From Neoarius graeffei (taxonomy: Eukaryota; Chordata; Actinopteri; Siluriformes; Ariidae): DNA of 64,000 bases. Numbering within the stretch: position 1 is the first letter of the stretch; each line of letters opens with the position of its first letter. The notes beneath the pieces were generated by a model that was given only the letters and a program-made list of their open reading frames with translations, was not told where the DNA came from and did no database searches. The translations under genes and the position numbers were made by a program. The stretch spans positions 25,935,099 to 25,999,098 of the forward strand of contig NC_083583.1 in the NCBI RefSeq assembly GCF_027579695.1. The letters run 5' to 3'. This document shows, one piece after another, positions 1 through 55,598 of this stretch.

Positions 1-473
1 CGTTATGCAAAAGAAATAGGATGTGCTGGATCAAGTGCTATTCTACAGACTGCCAAATAATGAAGGTGGAATCCATATTATTAAAAAATTTGCAATGATA
101 AATGAAGTAATTACAACTAGGATAATTTATACAGCAGTATACTGACAAATGCTTGCAATCTTCTCATATAATTATATGTTAATATTTCTTATTTATTTTT
201 TTAATTGTCCCTTGCTTGTATCTTATATAGTCGTGTAGTTAAATGGCATAAAAGTAATTTTCTGCTTCTTCTGTTCCATCCTAAATGTTTTTTAGAATTA
301 AAGGCAAGCACTTGTCTTGGAACGCAATGGCCACTATTAAAGAACCCCTTCCTCAGATGCATGAACTACATGCAGGTGATTTGCATAATCTGAATAATTA
401 GCCCAGTACCTGCTTATGCCCACTTGTAACTCTGCATAAATATTTTGTATTTATCAAACTTAAGCTGCCAACT

Positions 474-836
474 CACGGTGGTGTAGTGGTTAGCGCTGTC
501 GCCTCACAGCAAGAAGGTCCGGGTTCGAGCCCCGTGGCCGGCAAGGGCCTTTCTGTGCGGAGTTTGCATGTTCTCCCCGTGTCCGCGTGGGTTTCCTCCG
601 GGTGCTCCGGTTTCCCCCACAGTCCAAAGACGTGCAGGTTAGGTCAACTGGTGACTAAATTGACCGTAGGTGTGAATGTGAGCGTGAATGGTTGTCTGTG
701 TCTATGTGTCAGCCCTGTGATGACCTGGCGACTTGTCCAGGGTGTACCCCGCCTTTTGCCCGTAGTCAGCTGGGATAGGCTCCAGCTTGCCTGCGACCCT
801 GTAGAAGGATAAAGCGGCTACAGATAATGAGATGAG
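474..836 (+). mobile_element. DANA/mermaid-like tRNA-derived SINE
   Basis: The head has a Pol III A box (TGGTGTAGTGG) and B box (GGGTTCGAGCC). The body has the fish-wide core TTTGCATGTTCTCC through CCACAGTCCAAAGAC, and the tail is AGATAATGAGATGAGA. A 12-bp TSD aagctgccaact lies at 462-473 and 837-848. It is full length and reused many times in the window. Confidence 0.92.
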
Positions 837-1008
837 AAGCTGCCAACTATAAATACAGTCCTAAATCATTTAAAGGTAGTAAAGGGTAATATGATACATT
901 TCAAGATAATAAAGTCTAGTACGACATCACTTCTGGGTATTAAAGGGTAATACTAGATCACTTCAGTATACTAATGGGTAACACCATATTATTTTAGAAA
1001 TGCTGTAC

Positions 1009-45646
<44,638 letters not shown>

Positions 45647-46080
45647 TCCTGTGGCACATATATTTGTATAAACATAAATAAATAACCGGTTCCCAAACCC
45701 TCACACACAGGACTCCTCTGACCGAGCGGCTAGCACCTCCTAGCTCCGTTTTCTCTGAGCTTGTAGCTTATTAAAAACCTCTGCAGGTACATTCATGAAC
45801 AGCCCTTTGTAATGTTCTCGAAATGTTCGTATTTCACTGCTGTTTTACAGAAATATCTTCTCAGGAATATGAACCAAACGGTGTCGAAAACATCCTGAAT
45901 AGCAGGTGGAGTTCATGGCCAGTCAGTTTCACGGTTTCATTCACGTTACACATCTCACATTTAACGTCCAGGGAGCCAGATATCAATTATTAAGCCTCTA
46001 AACTAAGTGTTTTATAACAGGTGGTACACAAGTGCGTATAAATATTTCCTAAACAGTCCTAAAATGCTCAGCCTGCCGCT
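45647..46080. promoter_or_regulatory. upstream region of ankdd1a
   Basis: Directly 5' of the first coding exon. I see no sure TATA box and no CpG-dense island; scattered CG dinucleotides lie at 45640-45760. A plausible AG acceptor (ccacag) just before the start codon means the true promoter may be further right. Confidence 0.35.
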
Positions 46081-46082
46081 TT

Positions 46083-46365
46083 TGTAATAGCAACGGGTCG
46101 TTCACGAACGAGTCGGTTCTTTGAACCGGTTCTTTAATGTGAGCTAGGAGAATCGATTCGTTTTTGTTTGTTTGTTTTTGGTTTTTTGGTAGATGTAATC
46201 ATTGTCGAAAGAATCTTCTTCAGACTCAATAAGAGTGCAGGGATTCTTACACACTCGCAGTACCTTTGTGCGCTTTAGATGGAAAAACCCGTCAATGAAC
46301 CGTTTGGGAAATGAAAGAGTCGGATTTCATTGGTGAACCGAGCCAAATGATCCGACTCACTGCAA
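46083..46365. repeat. possible short repeat with GAACCG motifs
   Basis: gtcggttctttgaaccggtt at the left and ggtgaaccgagccaaatgat, gatccgactcactgc at the right look like decayed mirror ends. Non-coding. Confidence 0.4.
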
Positions 46366-46548
46366 AGTGCCAGAGTTTCCTACAGCCAGCCCCTGCACCC
46401 GTCCTAAGCACTTAAGCAAATAAAAAGATCCTTCCACTGAGTTGGAATGAAAAGCCAGACTGGCAGGAATACGTGCTCTTTTTTTTTTTCTTATAATAGT
46501 TGTTTTTATATCCTGTTCCTTTATTTAGATTTGATTACTATCATTATA

Positions 46549-47149
46549 GGGGCAGCACGGTGGTGTAGTGGTTAGCACTGTCGCCTCACAATAAGAAGGT
46601 CCTGGGTTCGAGCTGGCGAGGGCCTTTCTGTGTGGAGTTTGCATGTTCTTCCCATGTCTGTGTGGGTTTCCTCCGGTTAATTGGTGGCTCTAAATTGACC
46701 GTAGGTGTGAATGTGACCCTGCCTCTTGCCCATAGGCTCCAGCTTGCCTGTGACCCTGTAGAACAGGATAAGCGGCTACAGATAACGGATGGATTGATTA
46801 TAGGGGCGGCACGGTGGTGTAGTGGTTAGCACTGTCACCTCACAACGAAAAGGTCCTGGGTTCAAGCCCAGCGGCCGGCGAGGGCCTTTCTGTGTGGAGT
46901 TTGCGTGCTCTCCCCATGCTCCGATTTCCCCCACAGTCCAAAGGCATGCAGGTTAGGCTAACTGGTGGCTCTAAATTGACCGTAGGTGTGAATGTGAATG
47001 GTTGTTTGTTTCTGTGTCAGCCCTGCGATAACCTGGCGACTTGTCCAGGGTGTACCCCACCTCTCGCCCATAGTCAGCTGGGATAGGCTCCAGCTTGCCT
47101 GCGACCCTGTAGAACAAGATAAGCGGCTACAGATAATGGATGGATGGAT
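46549..47149 (+). mobile_element. SINE dimer sharing one target-site duplication
   Basis: Two SINE heads at 46549 and about 46801 in the same orientation. The first has an internal deletion (core joins tail near 46670-46730), the second is nearly full length. Only one TSD pair, actatcattata at 46537-46548 and 47150-47161, brackets both. Confidence 0.8.
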
Positions 47150-47161
47150 ACTATCATTATA

Positions 47162-47800
47162 TGCTTTTTATGTGCCCTGATGTCAGTGTCTCATGCTGAC
47201 ACCTCTAGCTCTACTTGATTAATCATGATGTTCTAAGAGCTTGGAGCTTATACACTTGTACTTACTTACTTACTATGATAGCCTCAGCAGGGCCCAATGT
47301 CATGATCCATATTTGGGCCTTACTATGCTAGTGTCAGTGGCACCTGAGCACAGGGGTCACAACTCCTCCAATACGGATGGATGGATGACTGGGAGCAAGT
47401 AGCCCCCTCATGCACCCTACACAACCACAGGAGGCTCCCTTCCTGTAGCACCAGGCCTACCATCCAGGCTTCCTATTTACCCATAGGTGGGAGTTGGATT
47501 GGTGAGTTGGATTGCCAGTGGGACATGCATACTGCACCTTTGGGCTCCAACCTGCTCCAAGATCTCTAACTGGTCAGCCTGGGACCGCAAGGTACCCAGT
47601 TATCATGGTGCACCTCTGGGAGGTTACATTAGAGTCTTGCCTATGGAAAGGCTATGTGCCAGCAGGGGAGACTGACACACTTAGCTCCCTTTTCAGCCCA
47701 AGAGCTTATTTGGTGATTGCAGCTAAAACTGAGAATATGAAACATACACTACACACTACTTGCTGTGTATTATATTGTGAATGGTTCCAGATGGATACCC
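47162..47800. repeat. probable unclassified repeat
   Basis: C-rich stretch with gggagcaagtagccccctca, gttggattgccagtgggac and ctatgtgccagcaggggaga, sentences I associate with dispersed fish repeats. No terminal repeats found, and the small frames have no family pattern. Confidence 0.4.
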
Positions 47801-47801
47801 T

Positions 47802-48171
47802 ATCCATCCATCCATTATCTGTAGCTGCTTATCCTGTCCTACAGGGTTGCAGGCAAGCTGGAGCCTATCCCAGCTGACTATGGGCAAGAGGCGGGGTACA
47901 CCCTAGACAAGTCGCCAGGTCATCGCAGGGCTGACACATCGAGACAGACAACCATTCACACTCACATTCACACCTACGGTCAATTTAGAGCCATCAATTA
48001 GCCTAACCTGCATGTCTTTGGACTGTAGGGGAAACCGGAGCACCCAGAGGAAACTCACACAGACACGGGAACAGCATGCAAACTCCACACAAAAAGGCCC
48101 TCATCAGCCGCTGGGCTCGAACCCAGGACCTTCTTGCTGTGAGGCGACAGTGCTAACCACTACACCACCCC
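47802..48171 (-). mobile_element. DANA/mermaid-like SINE
   Basis: Tail CCATCCATCCATTATC at the left, head ACCACTACACCACC at the right. Short TSD gataccct on both sides (47794-47801 and 48173-48180). Confidence 0.85.
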
Positions 48172-48536
48172 AGATACCCTAATGGTTTTGAAAAAAAAAA
48201 AGTTTATACCCAAATTTCACCCTTGCTTTGTAAATTTGGACCTGAGCACTGCTGCTGTTATCTTTAGGACTGTCTTATGCACATCTCAGGACTCTTATCC
48301 ACAAATATGCTTATACTGAACATGCTTTCAACAAACTTAATGACAGTTTGGTTTATCATCCAACACTCTGGTGTCACCCCAAAGAGTAAGGTTTCCGTTT
48401 TGAGCCCATTTTGGTTCCTATCAAGATTTGTTCATTATTTTCCTCCACTTTTTCCTTGCCACTGCTGCCTTTGGCTTGCTCATTAGGGGTCTAACTGGAA
48501 GTTGAATTGAATTGTTTACGCATTCTATAAGACTAT
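48172..48536. other. intergenic sequence, nothing recognised
   Basis: The text tgctgcctttggcttgctca with nearby ttttccttgccactgctg is reminiscent of a LINE 3' end, but I cannot support it. Confidence 0.35.
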
Positions 48537-49121
48537 ATACACTCATTGTCCACTTTATTCGAAACACTTGTACACCCTGCAGATACAGGTCAAGCGCTTC
48601 AGTTAATGTTCACATCAAACATAAGAATGAAGAAATAGTGTCATCTCTTTGACTTTGATCATGGCATGGGTGTTGGTGCCAGATGGGCTGTTTGAATATA
48701 TCATAAACTGCTGATCTTCTGGGAGTTTCACACATGACAGTCTCTAGAGTTTACACAAAATGGTGCAAAAAAATAAAAAATATTGCGTGAATGAGAGTTC
48801 TGTGAGTGGAAGCGCCTTGTTTATAAGAGACATCAGAGGAAAATAAATCTCCAATAATCACTCTTTACAACTGTAATGAGCAGAAAAGCATCTCAGCATG
48901 CACAAAACATCAAACCTGCAGGTGGATGGGCTACAACAGCAGAAGACCACATCAGGTTCCACTCCTGTCAGTCAAAAACTGGAATCTGAGGCGATCATGG
49001 GCTCTTGACCTGTATCTGCATGACTTTTTGCCTTACGCTACTGCCACATGATTGGCTGGTTAGATAACTGCATGAATGTGCAGGTGTACAGGCGTTCCTA
49101 ATAAAGTCGACAGCGAATGTA
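48537..49121. mobile_element. inverted-repeat element related to the one at 38106
   Basis: Left TACACTCATTGTCCACTTTA and right TAAAGTCGACAGCGAATGTA are imperfect inverses. The inside matches 38200-38420 and 38880-38990 (agcttcagttaatgttca, gcagaaaagcatctcagcat). About 585 bp. Confidence 0.75.
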
Positions 49122-49537
49122 ACTTATCATGAATGGCAATGCAGGAATTCTTATCCCATACCAAATAGGACAGTTGATAAATTGTAGTGGATGCTTTTTG
49201 ATTAAAGTTGTGCATCACAGACTTGTGACTCTAATGAATGTACATAATTCAGTATGTCAGTTTCTGAAGCGAATATCTTCAAACATTGTCCAAGTGAGGA
49301 TTTTTTTAGAAGAATTAATTGATATTGTAATTCTAAAATAATTTTTATGTATTAGCTAGCAAGCGAGGGCAGCATGGTGGTGCAGTGGTCCCAGATATTT
49401 TAATCTAATAAATTGTGTTGATGACCAATGTGGTTTTATGAAATGCCACAAGAGGGTGCAGTATGTTAACATACTGCATTCTCATACCCCCAACAAACTC
49501 ACCATTCAAAAGGCAGGTTAAGAGTATTTCTCTGTAT
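49122..49537. other. intergenic sequence with a SINE head scrap
   Basis: Positions 49366-49392 (gcagcatggtggtgcagtgg) look like the first bases of a SINE head. Otherwise A/T-rich and featureless. Confidence 0.5.
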
Positions 49538-49549
49538 AACCCCTATACA

Positions 49550-49867
49550 TCCATCCATCCATCCATCCATTATCTGTAGCCGCTTATCCTGTCCTACAGG
49601 GTCACAGGCAAGCTGGAGCCTATCCCAGCTGACTATGGGTGAGAGGTGGGGTACACCCTGGACAAGTCGCCAGGTCATCGCAGGGCTGACACAGACAACC
49701 ATTCACACTCACATTCACACCTATGGTCAATTTAGAGCCACCAGTTAACTTAACCTGCATTCCTTTGGACTGTGGGGGAAACCGGAGCACCCGGAGGAAA
49801 CCCACGCAGACACGGGGAGAACATGCAAACTCCACACAGAAAGGCCCCCGTCAGCACCGTGCTGCCC
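49550..49867 (-). mobile_element. DANA/mermaid-like SINE, head shortened
   Basis: TSD aacccctataca at 49538-49549 and 49868-49879. The tRNA-like B box region is reduced, so the head is partly deleted. Confidence 0.88.
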
Positions 49868-50035
49868 AACCCCTATACAATGAACCAAATATTGTTTCAT
49901 TCAGGACCAGCACATGTGCAGCACATAATACAGCAGTATTGTAGACAGGACTACATAAAAGTGAGAATACATGACATGTTAGGTGACTACAATGATGTAC
50001 AATAAACACACAGGACAACTAGAAGGGTACTCGGT

Positions 50036-50242
50036 AGAGTGCATACCTCCACCAAGCTGCATGTCTGGATTTGCACCAAACTCTAATCAATTGTTCCTTG
50101 GCCTATTGCCCAACTTTCTTCAAAATTTAATCAAAATCCGTTCACTACTTTTTCAGTTGCATTGAGAATAGTCAAACAAACAAAAACAAACAAACAGAGG
50201 CAAAAACATAACCTCCTCCAACAAAGTTGGCGGAGGTAATAA
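50036..50242. repeat. copy of the CCTCCACCAA repeat
   Basis: Starts atacctccaccaagctgc and ends ttggcggaggtaat, with aatttaatcaaaatccgttc inside. Same family as 35838-36800; short, decayed. Confidence 0.6.
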
Positions 50243-50556
50243 ATGCACAAGACAACACAACAGTGTTACATCAGAGAAACGAATGCGAATAATAGTCTGT
50301 ACACTGTAGATTGAAGAGAAGTGTAACAGCAAGATCAAGTAAAAGTACTATTAAAAAAAAACAAGAAGTAGCAGCAGGTTCAAAAAAAGGATCTCTCAGA
50401 GTGATCATTACAGGTCCTGCTGAAGTCAGCACTGACACTGAGAGATGCAATCGTCTCCACCTCCTCCCTGTGTCATCAGTGGACCTGATGTAATGTGATA
50501 TGTATAGTACAGTCATAAATCAGCAGTGTAAACAATAATAATAAACGTCCTTGTCT

Positions 50557-50688
50557 TCTCATCTCATCTCATTATCTCTAGCCGCTTTATCCTTCTACAG
50601 GGTCGCAGGCAAGCTGGAGCCTATCCCAGCTGACTACGGGCGAAAGGTGGGGTACACCCTGGACAAGTCGCCAGGTCATCACAGGGCT
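50557..50688 (-). mobile_element. 5'-truncated DANA/mermaid-like SINE
   Basis: Only the 3' 132 bp remain (tail ATCTCATCTCATTATCTCTA at the left). TSD acgtccttgtct at 50545-50556 and 50689-50700. Truncation at the head with a full TSD is what LINE-type target-primed copying gives. Confidence 0.9.
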
Positions 50689-50789
50689 ACGTCCTTGTCT
50701 TGTGTTTTTCATTCATACTGTACTAACCTTGCCAACAGGGTTTTTAGATTGATGATATTCTTAGTTTCTGACCTAGTGAACTAGCACGA

Positions 50790-50935
50790 GGTCCATGATC
50801 CAGTTCCAGAGGGAGGAGTTCAAGCCCAGCAGGCTCAGCTTTCCTATAAAATCACTGTGGGATGATTGTGTTGAACACTGAAATGAAGTTCATGAACAAC
50901 ATCCTCAGGCAACTGTCGTTTATGTCCAGCTGGGT
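50790..50935 (-). pseudogene. L2-like reverse transcriptase fragment
   Basis: On the minus strand it reads FISVFNTIIPQ, the decayed form of the DFSSAFNTIIP motif in L2-clade reverse transcriptase, with PAGLELLPLELDHGP-like text after it. Confidence 0.6.
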
Positions 50936-50959
50936 CAGTGACAGACGGATGGCCTGTCC

Positions 50960-51228
50960 CATCAGAAATCTGGAAAACTTCCACATGCAAGCTCTCCGCT
51001 CCATACTTGGAATCCGGTGGCAGGATCGCATCACTAACCTTGAAGTCTTGGACCGTATTGATTCTGCCAGCATCAAATCCATTCTCATCAAGGCCCAGCT
51101 CCGGTGGGTGGAGCACGTCATCCGAATGGAAAAGCACCGCATCCCGAGACGCCTGTTGTACAGAGAACTCACATGTAGAAAGAGACACAAAGGCCAACTG
51201 AAGAAATGATTCAAGGACACTATCAAAG
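50960..51228 (+). pseudogene. LINE C-terminal fragment
   Basis: Reads NFHMQALRSILGIRWQDRIT, NLEVLDR, SIKSILIKAQLRWVEHVIRM, IPRRLLYREL. This is the region after the reverse transcriptase in RTE-like fish LINEs. Joined directly, in the opposite orientation, to the L2 fragment on its left. Confidence 0.7.
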
Positions 51229-51945
51229 CAGAGGCACCTCCAGAAATTTTTCAAAAGGGGTGGCCAGATGGGGGCCACTGAAAATCTTGAGGTGGCACAC
51301 CAAAACCAAAAGCCATAACAGAATTTCAGGAATTCTATTATGTTCTTGTCATATATAGGCTATTTGAAAACTATGGCAATATGAGAGTTAGGGAATTGCT
51401 TACTGATATACTTAGGTTTCTTATTTTATGGTTAATATTACTAATTGTGTGATGTGCATAGGCTAATACCAGAACAGTTAATATTTTGAGTTTCACAATA
51501 ATCTTGTTTTAATGTGTTATGTGTCTGTACATACATGTGTTAGGTGATTGTTTTTCAAATAGGCTAGTTGTCCTTTTCCTCAAAAAGACAAATATACAGC
51601 TTTAATTTGAAGGGATACATTGATTGTAAGAAACAAAACATTTACTGGAACCAAGCCTTCTCAAGTTCAAAATCGCCACGCAGAGGCCTCCAATTATTTT
51701 AAATACAGTTTTATTTGGTTGTTGCTGTGTACTTTTGTAAACAAAAATATAGGTCCAGCAATAAAAAAAAAAGATTCATCATGGCCAATGTACAGTTTAC
51801 TATAGCCTACTCACAACCTATCCTTGCTTTATCAGGCCACATTCTTTTCAATATACCTTTATTCACCTGTTGCTGTGTCTTTTGTCAAACACATCCAAAA
51901 AATAATCAAGATTTATGGCTCTAGCCCTTCTTGACTCTACACTTA
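51229..51945. other. intergenic sequence, possibly starting with a hAT end
   Basis: cagaggcacctccagaaatt at 51230 looks like a hAT terminus followed by a typical ggggtggccagatggg. No matching right end found. The rest is A/T-rich with no gene. Confidence 0.4.
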
Positions 51946-53541
51946 CAGTTGTGGTCAGAAGTTTACATACAGTGACATGAATGTCATCTTGGATATGAAT
52001 GTCATGGCAATATTTGGGCTTTCAGTAATTTCTTTGAACTCTTCTTTTCCTGTGGCAGAATAATTGTACAGCATACATCTTTAATAAAAAAAACAGTAGA
52101 ATTTGGTACACAAGTTTTAAATTTTCTTTGAGATTTCTGAAATCAACACAGGGTCAAAATTATACACACAGGGTCAAAAATGTACATACACTCACTTAGG
52201 TTATTAATTCAGAGGCGCTGAAACTTCCAAAATATCTCTTATCTTGCCAAGGCCAAGGTCTCTTAACTTCCTATTAGTGATCATGATTGACTACAGCTGG
52301 TAGCTTCTCTGTGCCCTCATAAAAAGGGTCCTACAGCACTCATTGGATTGACCAACACACAGTAAAATGGGAAAGTCCAAGGAGCTCAGTGCAGATCTGA
52401 GAAAGAGGATCGCAGATATACACAACTCTGGAATGTCTCTTGGAGCCATTTCTAAACAACTGCAAATTCCAAGATCAGTTCAAACAATTGTATCAAAGTT
52501 ACTGTGATGTGTAGTCACTTTGCCAAGCCACTTTGCTTCAAGAAAACCCAAACTGTCACCCTCAGCTGAAAGGAAATTGGTTTGGATGGTCAGGAACAAC
52601 CTGGGAACCACCATGGCACAGCCCTGTCATGAACTGGAAGCTGATGGATCACTGTCTACAGTTCAGATCACCATGGACTAAGAGGCTGCTATCCAAGAAA
52701 TAACCCCCTGCTCCAAAATTGACACCTTCAAGCTTAACTAAAGTTTGAAGCTGACCACACGGACAAAGAAAAAGCCTTGGAGGAAAGCTGTATGGTCACA
52801 TGAGACAAAGATTGAGTTGTTTGGCCACAATGACCACCATGTACAGAGGGACACTGTACCAGCTGGTGGTGGTGGTAGGATCATCGTGTTCTGGGGCTGT
52901 TTTGCTGCCAGTGGAACTGGTTTATTACACAAAGTGGATGGAATAATGAAGGACGACGACCTCAGAATTCTTCAGCATAAACAATCAGAAACTTGAACAT
53001 GGCTTGGGACTTACAACAGGACAATGAACCCAAACATGCATCAGAGCTGGTTGTGGAGGATAAAGCAGGCTAACATTAAGCTTAAAACAAGTCCTAACTT
53101 CAACCCTATTGAAAATATATGGACCGTGCTTATAAGTCGAGTCCATGACAAGAAAAAAAATTAAATTGTACTCTACCAATTCTACCATGAAGAGTTGTGA
53201 AATATCCAACCAGAATTCTGCCAGAAGCTTGTTCATGGTAAACAAAAATGCTTGGTCAAGGTGAATCTTGCGAACAGACATTTTACCCAAATATTAGGTG
53301 TGCTGTATGTACATTTTTGACCCAGTATGTATAATTTTGACCCCGTGTTGATTTCAGAAAACCCAAAGAAAATTAAAACTTGTGCACCAAATTCTGTTTT
53401 TTTTAATTAAAGATGTATGCTGTACATTCTGCCACAGAAAAAGAAGAGTTCAAAGAAATTACCGAAAGGCCAAATATTGCCATGACATTCATATCCAAGA
53501 TGACATTCATGTCACTGTATGTAAACTTCTGATCCCAACTG
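51946..53541 (+). mobile_element. Tc1-like element with ends CAGTTGTGGTCAGAAGTTTA (copy F)
   Basis: TA at 51944-51945 and 53542-53543; inverted ends and further internal mirror text (atgtcatggcaatattt). 1596 bp. Confidence 0.9.
52367..53160 (+). pseudogene. transposase of Tc1 copy F, decayed
   Basis: MGKSKELSADLRKRIADIHN from 52367, then stop codons at about 52505 and 52678. [20 protein letters not shown] near 52795 (first Asp changed to His), GGGGRIIVFWGCFAASGTG, then frame changes; QQDNEPKHASE and ENIWTVLI text appear later. Dead copy. Confidence 0.85.
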
Positions 53542-53779
53542 TAATACCCCCATATTGCTTGTCACTCATTGAATTTCATTATATTATATGGACACGAGTG
53601 TTTTATATAAGAAATATATATTTTGGTTCTCCGTGTCCCAGGTGTAGCTCGTATGAAAAATACGAGTGGCATATTTCCCAGTAAAATATTCATTAATTTT
53701 TTTGATAAATTTGGGTACTTTTTTGTTTGTGAATGTGTCTATAAAATAAAAAGAACACCAGCTTCCATACACAGAAAGA

Positions 53780-54969
53780 TGGATGTCCACGAACCTATTG
53801 TAAGATTTGGGACCTCTGGAGATGATGAGGCGGCATACAGAGATGAGGTCCAGAGGCTGTCAGTGTGGTGTACACAGAAGAACTTGGTCCTGTACACCTC
53901 CAAAACCAAAGAGCTGATCATCGACTACAGAAGGAAAAAGTCTGATCCACATCTTCTGTACATCAATGGAGACTGCGTGGACAGGGTTTTGGACTACAGG
54001 TTCCTGGATGTACATGTGGATGATGACCTGTCTTGGAATACCAACACCACAGCACTGGTAAAGAAGGCACAGCAGTGTCTCCAGTTCCTGAGGCTACTGC
54101 TGGTGTCCTTCTACCAGTGTCCTGCTGAAAGTGTGCCGAGTTACTGCATCTCCGCTTGGTTCACCAGTTGCTCAGCAGAACAGAAGAAAGCACTCCAGAG
54201 GGTCATCTCCACAGCTCAAAATATTACTGGCTGCTCTCTTCCCTCCCTGGAGGATATTTACATAACACGCTGCCTCAGAAAAGCTTGCAGCATCCTCAAG
54301 GACATTACATCCCGGACACCACCTATTCGAACCGTTACCTTCTGGAAGGCGTTTCAGGGCAATAAGAACATGTACAAACAGACTGAAAAACAATTTTTAT
54401 GCCAGAGCCAAAACAGCACTGAACATGAACGCCCTGTAATAACGATAATACTGTATAACATTGTCATTAACCAGTATATGTACAATACAGTGAGGATATG
54501 CAGTATTGATTGAGAATGTGCAATATCTGGAATATGCAATATCTTTTGAATATATGTGTATTTTTTAATATATGTGTCTGTGGCAGTGAGGGTGTGGTCA
54601 AGCTTCGGTTGTGAACAGCGAGGAGTCAGGTTGAACCAGCAGGTAACGTGATGAGTTACACCTTTGTTTAATTACGGGTTGTCTAGTAACATGAGTCTCT
54701 GTGTGTCTTCCATATAGTCAGTAATGAGAGAGAAAGCTGCATTCCCAACATGTGTGTGTTCAGCATAGTTATCACTGAAAAGTGAAAGTAAGAATAAAGT
54801 GCACCTTGAATTGTCACGCCTGTCTCCAGTTCCTCATTGTCCAAACATAAAAAGTTGTTACAGTGTCTTTGTACTGATCCTCTATTTATTTTTTATGCTG
54901 TTTGCACTGGCAAAGGACAGCCAACCAAATTTGTTGTACTGTACTTGCATATTACAATGACAATAAAGG

Positions 54970-54974
<5 letters not shown>
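53780..54974 (+). mobile_element. L2-type LINE 3' part, interrupted by a solo LTR
   Basis: The frame 53623-54513 holds VQRLSVWCTQKNLVLYTSKT, ELIIDYRRKK, YRFLDVHVDDDLSWNTNT, then VKKAQQCLQFLRLL. This is the end of an L2 reverse transcriptase and the conserved region after it. The 3' end is TTACAATGACAATAAAGG followed by a CTAT microsatellite, as is usual for fish L2 tails. Confidence 0.85.
54579..54862 (+). mobile_element. solo LTR
   Basis: Starts TGTGGCAGTGAG, ends TTGTTACA; 5-bp TSD gtgtc at 54574-54578 and 54863-54867; AATAAA at 54793. 284 bp, inserted in the L2 3' untranslated part. No internal retroviral or retrotransposon genes nearby, so the rest was lost by LTR recombination. Family unknown. 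Confidence 0.8.
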
Positions 54975-55052
<78 letters not shown>

Positions 55053-55053
55053 C
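54968..55053. repeat. (CTAT)n microsatellite
   Basis: About 21 units, forming the tail of the L2. Gives a false repetitive YLSI frame. Confidence 0.97.
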
Positions 55054-55169
55054 AGGTTTTGGGACTAAGTTTTAGATCTTGGATTCTAGGAATTGGAAAT
55101 TGGGCCATTGCAACTAGCGTCTGGGACTTGAAGGCTTCAGATCTGAGACCAAGAAGGTTAGATTTTTGG

Positions 55170-55365
55170 CATGTGGGCTAAAATCTAGTGGCCAAAGATT
55201 TAGGGCTACAATCTAGACCCTCTATGCTAAAATCTGGGACAGATATCCAAGATTTGGAGCCTACAGTAGATGTTAAAATCCTGGGAATGGAAACAAAAAT
55301 CTGGGGCAGGTTGCCAAGATCTAGAGCCTAAATACTAAAATCCTGGCCATGGAAATTAAAATCTC
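55170..55365. repeat. degenerate minisatellite
   Basis: Loose repeats of a unit near 'ctaaaatctgggacag, ccaagatttggagcc' about 35-75 bp long, drifting in length. Just downstream of the coiled-coil gene stop codon. Confidence 0.55.
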
Positions 55366-55429
55366 ATACAGACTGCTCAAATTTGAAGTTTGTGGGAGTC
55401 CAGCTCTGATGGATAGGAAGACTCCTGTG

Positions 55430-55598
55430 CTACATTTCCTGTTTTGAGCTCCGTTTGTACTGCTGCAGAGCCTGAAGGAAGACTTGCTTGATGTGACGGA
55501 TCATGATGGTGTAGAGCTGCAGGTCCTCCTCTTTAGCCTGCAAGACTCGTTTCAGAGATAACCTCAGAGCCTCCAACTCCTCCTGCAGGATAGCAAGT
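55430..55598 (-). CDS. last coding exon of the coiled-coil gene
   Basis: Acceptor tcactgtag at 55600-55599, stop TAG at 55432-55430. Encodes about 56 residues, ending KRSSKQEM. Well-formed amphipathic helix. Confidence 0.75.

Noticed and set aside
474..560. tRNA-like A and B boxes
   Set aside because: Part of SINE heads; they do not fold into a full tRNA with acceptor stem and occur once per SINE copy.
486..812. Open frame of 108 residues, and many similar ones reading VASQQEGPG..P at other sites
   Set aside because: They are translations of the DANA/mermaid-like SINE on either strand, repeated at every SINE copy, and not genes.
1..1000. Search for the last ankdd1a exon (rest of death domain)
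   Set aside because: No minus-strand frame with death-domain text and an acceptor was found; it must lie left of the window.
54837..55181. Frame with repeated YLSI
   Set aside because: The (CTAT)n microsatellite at the L2 tail; not a protein repeat and not a CRISPR array.
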